Source: Moraxella equi
GTDB lineage: Bacteria; Pseudomonadota; Gammaproteobacteria; Pseudomonadales; Moraxellaceae
Reading direction: 5' to 3'
NCBI RefSeq assembly: GCF_002027555.1
Contig: NZ_MXAP01000172.1
Coordinates: 1-7,921 of the forward strand
Length of the DNA stretch: 7,921 nucleotides
Position numbers and translations under genes: made by a program. Positions 1-5,403 of the stretch are shown in pieces. The notes under the pieces are model-generated. The model saw only the letters and a list, made by a program, of their open reading frames with translations, was not told where the DNA came from and made no database searches. The first letter of the stretch is position 1. Each line of letters begins with the position of its first letter.

Positions 1-233
1 ATTTTGATTTAACAATGCCCATCGTATTTTTGTGAAAATGTTGTCAATGTTCAACATGCCCTAGTTTTCGTTACAGCATACTTTTTGGACGAGTGCCGAA
101 TTTTTGATTATTATGGACGATTATTTTTATTATCTTACATTCATTTCAATGGGCGAATCACACCCGAGACATTCATCTTAGGTTAAGTGAAAACATTTTA
201 AATTACGGACTTTGGGCAACCCTAATCAGCACT

Positions 234-521
234 GTGATCATCACCCCCATTTGTGAAGAAATTATTTTTCGTGGCTTTTTATGGCGAGCGACATTGGACG
301 CTTTTCAAAGTGAGCGTATGGCACTTATTATTAGTAGTAGTACCGTTTTTGCCTTTACACACTACAACTTTAACCCAAGCTCTGTTCTTTTTTATTTTAT
401 CGGTGGTTTTATTTTTGTTTATGCCAGAACCACAGGGGGAACGCTCGCCTTTGCCATATTTTTGCATTTTTTACACAATTTCGCCTTGATGTTAGGAACG
501 TTGGTCATCATGTCAAAATAA
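234..521 (+). CDS. CPBP-family (CAAX/Abi-like) intramembrane metalloprotease, C-terminal core, probably 5'-truncated
   Basis: The 95-residue product carries the three signature motifs of the CPBP (PF02517-type) membrane protease family. They are EExxxR (E8, E9, R13, in CEEIIFRG), FxxxH (F39 to H43) and HxxxN (H78 to N82). In this family the glutamates and histidines form the metal-dependent active site inside the membrane, and members process CAAX-like or other membrane peptides. Hydrophobic stretches surround all three motifs. Family members are usually about 180-300 residues with several helices before EExxxR, and those are missing here. The frame stays open upstream to 108 and reads plausibly just before the GTG (LWATLIST), but it has no ATG and is closed by a TGA at 105. 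GTG at 234 is therefore only the first usable start codon. I think this is the surviving end of a damaged gene. The family call is strong; intactness is doubtful. Confidence 0.62.
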   Translation: MIITPICEEIIFRGFLWRATLDAFQSERMALIISSSTVFAFTHYNFNPSSVLFYFIGGFIFVYARTTGGTLAFAIFLHFLHNFALMLGTLVIMSK

Positions 522-562
522 TACAGTCAAGAATTTTAAAAGTACCACAAAACCAACCTTAG

Positions 563-630
563 GCGTAGGGTGCAACCACGCATCGTTTGAAGCAACAGCC
601 CTTTATTGGTGCATGATACGCACCTTACGC
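563..630. repeat. Small palindromic REP/MITE-like repeat, family 1 (copy 1)
   Basis: The ends are inverted repeats: GCGTAGGGTGC at 563-573 and GCACCTTACGC at 620-630, eleven bases with one mismatch. Inside the right half, GGTGC (608-612) and GCACC (620-624) form a further hairpin. A related copy lies at 7678-7734. There is no coding capacity. It sits in the gap between the protease remnant and the rpmA terminator. It resembles REP-type elements mobilised in trans by TnpA-REP/RAYT transposases; that link is an inference, as no transposase is present here. Confidence 0.6.
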
Positions 631-710
631 AGGCTTTATAGTCAATTCCACCCCTATCCAAAACACCACGCAAACATCAAAAAGGATTATGTTAAATAAA
701 TTTTACCCAT

Positions 711-744
711 AAAAAATCCCACCAGTTTGCACTCGTGGGATTTT
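711..744 (-). terminator. Rho-independent terminator of rplU-rpmA
   Basis: AAAATCCCAC (713-722) and GTGGGATTTT (735-744) form a perfect 10-bp stem. The 12-nt apex can add two more pairs after one mismatch. Read on the minus strand, the stem ends in a run of six T. It lies about 20 bases beyond the rpmA stop, so the unit ends here and does not read into an obgE-type gene. Confidence 0.88.
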
Positions 745-763
745 GTGTCAAGCCTTTGGCTAA

Positions 764-1021
764 TTATTCGCCAACAACAGACACATAACGGCGACCAAAC
801 TCGCCTTTCTTTTCAAATTTTACTACGCCATCAGTCAAGGCAAATAGCGTGTGGTCACGACCCATGCCTACGCCTTCACCTGCGTGAAATTCGGTGCCAC
901 GCTGACGCACGATGATGTTACCTGCGATGACATCTTGACCGCCAAATACTTTTACGCCGAGCATTTTTGGGTTAGAATCGCGACCGTTTTTGGTGGAACC
1001 ACCAGCTTTTTTAGTTGCCAT
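764..1021 (-). CDS. rpmA: 50S ribosomal protein bL27
   Basis: The 85-residue protein is full length for bL27. It is a small basic protein of the large ribosomal subunit whose N-terminal tail reaches the peptidyl-transferase centre and helps place tRNA. The start [19 protein letters not shown] and the following GVKxFGGQ are the family signature, as are the [26 protein letters not shown] core and the FExKG..RxYVSV end. The ATG has a strong ribosome site, AGGAGA seven bases upstream. It lies 40 bases after rplU on the same strand and shares its promoter and the terminator at 711-744. The N-terminus has no cleavable extension of the Firmicutes type. Nothing is unusual. Confidence 0.98.
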   Translation of the reverse strand: MATKKAGGSTKNGRDSNPKMLGVKVFGGQDVIAGNIIVRQRGTEFHAGEGVGMGRDHTLFALTDGVVKFEKKGEFGRRYVSVVGE

Positions 1022-1061
1022 GAGAATATCTCCTGTGAATACTTTTTATAAAGTATATAAA

Positions 1062-1373
1062 TTAACCATTGATTGCGTTGATTTTAAGCTCGGTGTACCA
1101 TTGGCGATGACCTTGCTCTTTGTGGTAATGCTTGCGACGTTTATGCTTAACGATACGCACTTTTTTACCACGACCGTGAGAAACCACTTCTGCAACCACG
1201 CTGGCACCAGCAACCACAGGCTGACCGATTTTTACATCAGAGCCATTTACTACCATTAGCACTTCCTCAATATTCAAGGTTGCACCAACTTCTGCTTTTA
1301 GAAGCTCAACTTTCAAAGTCTCGCCAACGCTGACACGGTGTTGCTTACCGCCACTTTTGATAACTGCGTACAT
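1062..1373 (-). CDS. rplU: 50S ribosomal protein bL21
   Basis: The 103-residue protein is the usual length for bL21, a 23S rRNA-binding protein of the large subunit. It opens with the family signature [14 protein letters not shown]. The basic C-terminal part ([21 protein letters not shown]) ends with the typical YTELKINAI strand. The ATG follows GGAGAG at good spacing. It is the first gene of a two-gene minus-strand unit with rpmA, the classical bacterial order. Transcription should start near 1450 from the promoter at 1457-1485, leaving a leader of about 76 bases. I see no clear autoregulatory structure in the leader. Confidence 0.98.
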   Translation of the reverse strand: MYAVIKSGGKQHRVSVGETLKVELLKAEVGATLNIEEVLMVVNGSDVKIGQPVVAGASVVAEVVSHGRGKKVRIVKHKRRKHYHKEQGHRQWYTELKINAING

Positions 1374-1456
1374 CTGTACTCTCCAAGAAACCTGTCTGCC
1401 GTGATTGGCGACCTGCCAACACTTGAAAACGGACGAGACTAGGATAAAAACGCCCC

Positions 1457-1485
1457 ATTATACGCTATTTTTTTGGGGAATGCAA
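1457..1485 (-). promoter_or_regulatory. Sigma70 promoter of rplU-rpmA
   Basis: On the minus strand TTGCAT (1485-1480) is followed after exactly 17 bases by a perfect TATAAT (1462-1457). This gives a start near 1450, about 76 bases before the rplU ATG. It is the strongest promoter match in the window, as expected for ribosomal protein genes. Confidence 0.85.
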
Positions 1486-1565
1486 GTACTTTTTATGCGT
1501 ATGCCATTGTATAGTCAAAGGGGCGAATGTGTTCTAATGCCGATTGGGAATTTTGTTCAGCTTGT

Positions 1566-1598
1566 AAGTTGGGTTACAATACGAAACCCAACTTTTTT
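1566..1598 (+). terminator. Terminator-like hairpin at the left edge of the accessory block
   Basis: AAGTTGGGTT (1566-1575) and AACCCAACTT (1585-1594) form a perfect 10-bp stem with a 9-base loop, followed by T up to 1598. This has the form of an intrinsic terminator on the plus strand, but no intact plus-strand gene ends just before it. The stem shares the GTTGGGTT/AACCCAAC core with the family-2 repeats at 1759 and 3117. It may therefore be a half element acting as a terminator or a repeat relic. Confidence 0.5.
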
Positions 1599-1611
1599 CT
1601 ACCCTGCACCC

Positions 1612-1947
1612 CACAAACTTACAAATGATGACATTGGTGGTGTGGTGTTATTATCAGTGGGCGTGGGGCGATAGATACAACTTTTTTATAAAGAGCGTTT
1701 AAATGGTACGCCTGTTGACAAAGAGTATCTACAACCGTTAAAATTCCAAAGTCAGTCTGTATTTGGGTTAAGCGATAGTAAAACCCAACAGTTTAAGTTT
1801 TCAGATTTAAAATGCTGGGTTTCGTTACCTCAACCCAACCTACGAACTTCCATAGAAAAAATGGGCAATTTCAAACCTGATAACAGCTCTTTTTATCGTG
1901 ATACCGATGAAAAAGCCCAAATTTTTGAGACTTTTAAATTGAAATGA
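1612..1947 (+). pseudogene. Decayed gene fragment with an in-frame palindromic repeat
   Basis: From 1675 the frame is open to the TGA at 1945-1947, with coding-like residues (LFYKERLNGTPVDKEYL) but no start codon before 1861. A TAG at 1672 closes it upstream. The next frame just before (GAIDTTF) joins it smoothly if the T6 run at 1682-1687 had five T. A stretch further upstream (LTNDDIGGV) would need another shift. The repeat at 1759-1843 is read through in frame and adds about 28 residues (GLSDSKTQQFKF and so on), after which IEKMGNFKPDN continues. The stop overlaps the ATG of the next gene (ATGA), so the two were probably translated together. I do not recognise the family. A toxin or effector partnered with the downstream gene is only a guess. 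The left boundary is uncertain. Confidence 0.5.
1759..1843. repeat. Palindromic REP/MITE-like repeat, family 2 (copy A)
   Basis: Two hairpins lie in inverted orientation. The first is TTTGGGTT...AACCCAAC (1762-1789) and the second is GCTGGGTTT...CAACCCAACC (1814-1840), joined by an AT-rich middle. The outer ends GTATTTGGGTT and AACCCAACCTAC are imperfect inverted repeats. Copy B at 3117-3201 aligns over about 82 bases with roughly ten differences by eye. The element lies inside a coding remnant and contains no stop in that reading frame. Confidence 0.75.
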
Positions 1948-2873
1948 AAAAACTATATGAAATTTTAGACAAAAATTACAACGATTACAACTTAGGCTTT
2001 GAAGTGCAATCGCCTGAAAAAGAATTCGTTTCGTGGGATAGCACTTATGCCGAAATACTCGCCTTGCCCTGTGTGGAACCCAACAATACGCTCGATATGG
2101 ACTTGGAACTTTCCAACCACTACGCCTTTACATACCCTGTGCGAGTGGGAAATCTGCTCTTTAAAAATTGGGGATTTTATTATATTCCCCACCACAGAAA
2201 GAATATTGCTGTTCAGTCGTATTCTTTTGTGGTTTTTAATCCTTATACCATTGATTTAAAAGAAGTTTTAACGATAAAAAACACTTTGCACAGGCATTTA
2301 AAAGAACGCAAAAATCATATTCCTTATTACGACATCGGTTTTGATTTTGACACCAATAATCATATAAACTTTCATTTGTATTTTTGGAAAGACACTCAAC
2401 AACTTCATTTTGAAGTCATTAACCAAAGAAAATATCCGCATTTACTTTTGAATGAAGAATATGAAAGTAAGATGCAAATTTCTGATTTTGTGCTTTTTGA
2501 AGAAGAAATTTCTTTGACCAGAAATTATAAAGAATATCAATCGATGAAACGCCGACCACCTATTTTAACAGAGCGTTTCGGCAAAAAGCCTGTTCTATGG
2601 GTGGATAAAACCAATGGAATTTTGGGAATTGCCGATGAAATATCAGCTCAATTTGTACCACTTGATCAAATAGAACGCTTTGAAATGACGCGTGCCTTAC
2701 CCGCCAAAGGCTACGGCTGGGACGATTTTTGCATTTTAGAAAAGGGCGAAGAATACACCACTCGCCTTTTCATTTTGCCTTGTTATGCTTTTGATAAAAA
2801 CCATTTAAAAGAAAAGATAGAAAAAGTGATTGGGCAAAAACTACCTATTGTGGATTATGGTTATGATTGTTGA
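1944..2873 (+). CDS. Uncharacterised 309-residue protein, possible partner/immunity-type gene
   Basis: This is an intact 309-residue frame beginning MKKLYEILDKNYNDYNLG. It has no signal peptide and no membrane segment, and is rich in aromatic and acidic residues, so it is likely a soluble cytoplasmic protein. I do not recognise the family. Residues ~1-195 form one block containing the paired FDFDTNNHINFHLYFW and VINQRKYPHLLLNEEYE stretches. From ~200 a second block follows an RRPP segment and has strand-rich text (PVLWVDKTNGILGIAD, then VPLDQIERFEM), ending with a short amphipathic helix and VDYGYDC. The second block vaguely recalls bacterial PH-like folds, which is weak inference. The ATG overlaps the stop of the decayed gene before it and has no clear ribosome site, so it may depend on translational coupling. 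A broken gene follows 41 bases later. The AT content is higher than in folP or hflX. Confidence 0.75.
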   Translation: MKKLYEILDKNYNDYNLGFEVQSPEKEFVSWDSTYAEILALPCVEPNNTLDMDLELSNHYAFTYPVRVGNLLFKNWGFYYIPHHRKNIAVQSYSFVVFNPYTIDLKEVLTIKNTLHRHLKERKNHIPYYDIGFDFDTNNHINFHLYFWKDTQQLHFEVINQRKYPHLLLNEEYESKMQISDFVLFEEEISLTRNYKEYQSMKRRPPILTERFGKKPVLWVDKTNGILGIADEISAQFVPLDQIERFEMTRALPAKGYGWDDFCILEKGEEYTTRLFILPCYAFDKNHLKEKIEKVIGQKLPIVDYGYDC

Positions 2874-2914
2874 AAATCAATTTTTTTAATCAATTCAACT
2901 TTTAAGCAGAAAAA

Positions 2915-3168
2915 ATGACAGAATATCCATTTTTTAAAGAAGACGGCATTGCTTCTACCCAAGAAAAGGTGTTTATTTCAAGCCTTCAAAAAGCGATGCC
3001 GATTTGGGTTTATACTAAAAATGAATATTTTAATGATTTTTTACCCAAAAAAAGGTTTCTGAAACATTTTTTAACGCTGAAAATATTTTAACGCCACTGC
3101 AAGTCGCCATAGCTCGGCAGGTTGGGTTAAGCGATAGCAAAACCCAACAATTTAAGTTTCGTATTTAA
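2915..3168 (+). pseudogene. Broken small gene: homopolymer frameshift plus repeat insertion
   Basis: ATG at 2915 opens MTEYPFFKEDGIASTQEK. As written, the frame gives 58 residues, ending in low-quality text at TAA 3089. If the A7 run at 3047-3053 had eight A, the frame would continue as KKKVSETFFNAENILTPLQV. It would then enter the family-2 repeat, reading GLSDSKTQQFKF as copy A does, and stop at TAA 3166-3168. This suggests a longer gene that lost its reading frame at the A run and its 3' part at the repeat. It lies 41 bases after the 309-residue gene on the same strand, probably in one transcript. The family is not recognised and no function is proposed. Confidence 0.55.
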
Positions 3169-3201
3169 AATGTTGGGTTTCGTTATCTCAACCCAGCCTA
3201 C
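3117..3201. repeat. Palindromic REP/MITE-like repeat, family 2 (copy B)
   Basis: The ends GCAGGTTGGGTT (3117-3128) and AACCCAGCCTAC (3190-3201) are 12-base inverted repeats with two mismatches. Inner hairpins use GTTGGGTT/AACCCAAC (3121-3149) and GTTGGGTTT/CAACCCAG. The left half has the GTTGGGTTAAGCGATAGC form. It matches copy A at 1759-1843 in the same orientation. It truncates the broken gene starting at 2915. The form is typical of small non-autonomous palindromes moved in trans; no transposase is present. Confidence 0.78.
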
Positions 3202-3454
3202 GGACTATACATCTTACTTTCGGATTGATTTTTTGAAAATATTTAATTTAAAATCCCACAAATCAAATATTTCTCACAATCATCATTATATTAAAAAGCA
3301 ATACCAACTACCGCCAATACCATTTCTATTTTTGTGGCTTTTGGGTGTTTCATTCCAATGCAAATAAAAAATATCTGATTTCTAATCATATATTTTTATT
3401 ATCCCCACAGCAAATGTCAAAAACGCCAAAAATTGCAAATACGCAACCCCCTTA
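3202..3454. other. AT-rich gap between the family-2 repeat and the folP stop
   Basis: I see no supported gene here. A plus-strand frame ending at 3367 runs out of the repeat through low-complexity text (Ile, Lys, His, Asn), and I do not believe it. No strong terminator for folP is visible. The best candidate on the minus strand is a 4-bp TTGC/GCAA hairpin followed by five T near 3425-3440, which is weak. Confidence 0.4.
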
Positions 3455-4375
3455 TCAATCGTCATCAATCTTATTCGAAAGCGAATACCACACCGCCAAA
3501 CTTTGGGCGACTTGTGCCACATTATGCGTCCGCACAATGCCCGCCCCCTGTGCCACCGCAAGTAGAGCAAGGGCAGTGCTGGCGGTATCTCGCTCGGCAG
3601 GATTGGTGTTTGCTAGGGTTTCAATACCGCTCTCCGCCAAAATTTCGCCAACAAAGCGTTTACGAGACACGCCAAACAACATCGGATAGCCCAATTTGCC
3701 AAATTCGCCCAAATTCTTAACAATATCAATATGATGTCCGTATTCTTTGGCAAAGCCCATACCCACATCAAGGACGATATTTTCCCGCCGAACGCCCGCT
3801 TGCACCGCCTTACCCACCAAGCCCCCAAGCTCCGCCGACACTTCCGCCACCACATCGTCATAGACCGCCATTTTGTCCATTGTCGCAGGCTCGCCCCGAC
3901 TGTGCATTAGCACGACAGGCAAAGCCAAACGACTTGCCGTATCTACCGCCCCCGCCCTTGACAGCCCCCTCACATCGTTCCAAATGTCCACCCCCAAATC
4001 CGCCATTTGTGCCATAACGGACGGGCTACTCGTGTCAATGGACAACCAAAGATTGGGGTGGGTTTTTTTGATTTCGGTAACAATCGGTGTCAAGCGAGCC
4101 AGCTCCAACTCGTCTGTAACAGGCGTGGCATTGGGGCGAGTGGATTCCGCTCCAATGTCAATAATGTCTGCCCCTTGGCGTAGCATTTCGTCCACTCGGG
4201 CAAGGGCGGTGTGGGTGGCGGTAAATTGCCCACCGTCCGAAAAAGAATCGGGCGTTACATTTAAAATCCCCATTATTCTGGGTTTGGATAGATTTAAAAT
4301 TTTGCCATTGGCGGATAAGGCAAAATTGGGTAAAGGGGCGAATAAAGGGTTTGGGGTTTCGTTAAAGTCGGTCAT
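3455..4375 (-). CDS. folP: Dihydropteroate synthase
   Basis: The enzyme joins 6-hydroxymethyl-7,8-dihydropterin pyrophosphate to p-aminobenzoate to make dihydropteroate in folate synthesis. It is cytoplasmic, a TIM barrel, and the target of sulfonamides. Visible motifs (306-residue numbering) are GILNVTPDSFSDGG at 36-49, IDIGAESTRP at 72-81, SIDT at 112, NDVRG at 133 and MHSRGEP at 157. They continue with LDVGMGFAK at 202 (family usually DPGxGFGK), SRKRF at 236 and RTHNV at 282 (usually RxHDV). The catalytic Asp, Asn, Lys, Arg and His positions are kept. Length is slightly above the usual 270-285 because of an N-terminal extension. I chose the ATG at 4375, with GGA ten bases upstream. A TTG at 4390 would add five residues but has no ribosome site. 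No ftsH or glmM lies beside it, unlike in enterobacteria. It has its own promoter. Confidence 0.95.
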   Translation of the reverse strand: MTDFNETPNPLFAPLPNFALSANGKILNLSKPRIMGILNVTPDSFSDGGQFTATHTALARVDEMLRQGADIIDIGAESTRPNATPVTDELELARLTPIVTEIKKTHPNLWLSIDTSSPSVMAQMADLGVDIWNDVRGLSRAGAVDTASRLALPVVLMHSRGEPATMDKMAVYDDVVAEVSAELGGLVGKAVQAGVRRENIVLDVGMGFAKEYGHHIDIVKNLGEFGKLGYPMLFGVSRKRFVGEILAESGIETLANTNPAERDTASTALALLAVAQGAGIVRTHNVAQVAQSLAVWYSLSNKIDDD

Positions 4376-4413
4376 TGTAAATTTGTCCAAATAGGTTTTA
4401 AAATTTTGACAAT

Positions 4414-4422
4414 ATTATAGCA
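4414..4422 (-). promoter_or_regulatory. Extended -10 promoter of folP
   Basis: The minus strand reads TGCTATAAT, a perfect -10 hexamer with the TGN extension. No good -35 is found at 17-18 bases, as is common for extended -10 promoters. Start near 4407 gives a leader of about 31 bases to the ATG at 4375. It lies after the stop of the upstream minus-strand gene, so folP need not depend on read-through. Confidence 0.6.
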
Positions 4423-4475
4423 GATAATTTGATTAAAAACATTGTATTTTTTATTATTTAAAAATCACTTTGTTT

Positions 4476-5198
4476 TTATTTTGATAATCTGTCAAATACC
4501 GTTTCTATATAATATTGATATTCATCATTTAAGGTTTGGTAAATGGGTTTTTCTGTTAATGCTAATATTTTTTGAGAAATGATATGTTTATGGTGTGGAT
4601 AATTTATCCATTGGCTAATTTTACCGTACAAGCCTTGACAATCATCACAATTACAATCAATATCACAATAACTATCATAATTGGTATGGTAAATATATTC
4701 ACAAAAATTTATCAATGCTACATCATTATTTAAAAATTTTAATAAAACTTCCAATAATTCATCAATAATTTCTACCAATCCTGACGAAAAAATCATTTCA
4801 ATTATGCCAAAAACATTCACATAATGCCAGTCATCATATTGGCATAATTTATTTTTTAAAAATAATTTAGCAAATTGTTTAAAAACCGTTAATTCCAATT
4901 CCGACCAAACGCCCAAATTCAAATAACATTCACTCAAAGAATCTTCAAATTCCATACGAATTTCTTCATCTTCTACCAAAAATTCAAACATTCTTGGCAT
5001 AAAATATAATATTTCATCAGACAAGGCGATTTTATCACCACATTCTACCGCATTCACATAATCATAAATTGTCAAAGTAGACAATTCACGCACAGGCAGT
5101 TTATAAATCAATTCTACATTATGTTCACAAACACAACAATAAGTACACACTTCAAGCGGTTTATGTGGACGATAATTTTGAAAAATTACACAAGCCAT
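4476..5198 (-). CDS. Uncharacterised 240-residue protein with two cysteine clusters
   Basis: The intact 240-residue frame begins MACVIFQNYRPHKPLEV. It has no signal peptide or membrane span and is acidic, Leu/Ile-rich and probably mostly helical (about 40-175). Two tight cysteine groups stand out: C18, C21, C22 and C24 (CTYCCVC) near the start, and C178, C182, C184 and C187 (CDIDCNCDDC) near the end. Eight cysteines in two such groups suggest metal binding, which is inference. The opening 'RPHKPLEVCTYCC' and the later 'YFMPRMFEFL' look like an uncharacterised bacterial family I have met only as 'hypothetical protein'; I cannot name a function. I chose ATG 5198. A TTG at 5207 would add three residues, and neither has a clear ribosome site. 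It is divergent from hflX and reads towards folP, ending about 55 bases before the folP promoter. Confidence 0.75.
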   Translation of the reverse strand: MACVIFQNYRPHKPLEVCTYCCVCEHNVELIYKLPVRELSTLTIYDYVNAVECGDKIALSDEILYFMPRMFEFLVEDEEIRMEFEDSLSECYLNLGVWSELELTVFKQFAKLFLKNKLCQYDDWHYVNVFGIIEMIFSSGLVEIIDELLEVLLKFLNNDVALINFCEYIYHTNYDSYCDIDCNCDDCQGLYGKISQWINYPHHKHIISQKILALTEKPIYQTLNDEYQYYIETVFDRLSK

Positions 5199-5270
5199 TT
5201 CTATCAAAGTGTGAATGTCTTTGGTATTTTCAATCTCGGATTGGGAATATTTTTAACTGCTCTATTTTTC

Positions 5271-5279
5271 ATTTTAGCA
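5271..5279 (-). promoter_or_regulatory. Probable extended -10 promoter of the 240-residue gene
   Basis: The minus strand reads TGCTAAAAT, a TGN-extended -10 with one mismatch to TATAAT. It would start near 5264 and give a leader of about 66 bases. A small perfect inverted repeat, CAATC-TCG-GATTG (5231-5243), lies within that leader. No convincing -35 is seen. Confidence 0.35.
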
Positions 5280-5338
5280 TTCCAATGATTTTAAACTTAA
5301 CACATTTTAATTCAAAAATGGTTAATATAAAAATTCTC

Positions 5339-5370
5339 TTGAAAAAACTTTCTAATTATGCCATTATATC
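5339..5370 (+). promoter_or_regulatory. Possible hflX promoter
   Basis: TTGAAA (5339-5344) resembles a -35. CATTAT at 5362-5367 (17-base spacer) or TATATC at 5365-5370 (20-base spacer) could serve as -10. The match is poor, but the site lies in the right place, 30-60 bases before the ribosome site of hflX. The gap is divergent, so a plus-strand promoter must lie somewhere in 5280-5390. Confidence 0.25.
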
Positions 5371-5389
5371 TTATTTTAAAATCCTTGTT

Positions 5390-5403
5390 AAGGAAAAACT
5401 TTG
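5390..5403 (+). promoter_or_regulatory. Ribosome binding site fixing the TTG start of hflX
   Basis: AAGGA at 5390-5394 is six bases before TTG at 5401-5403. There is no ATG in frame until codon 54, which would cut into the conserved N-terminal domain. The TTG start is therefore well supported. Confidence 0.75.

Noticed and set aside
1405..1674. Plus-strand 89-residue frame over the rplU promoter
   Set aside because: It crosses the rplU promoter and leader and the hairpin at 1566. Only its last ~20 residues look coding, and these fit better as part of the decayed gene at 1612-1947.
3170..3367. Plus-strand 65-residue frame beginning inside repeat B
   Set aside because: It starts within the repeat, is low in complexity and has no ribosome site.
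3873..4394. 173-residue plus-strand frame opposite folP
   Set aside because: It is the antisense shadow of folP; the minus strand has every DHPS motif.
5231..5243. Perfect inverted repeat CAATC-TCG-GATTG as an operator
   Set aside because: The arms are only five bases long and it stands alone in a 200-base AT-rich gap; chance is a fair explanation.
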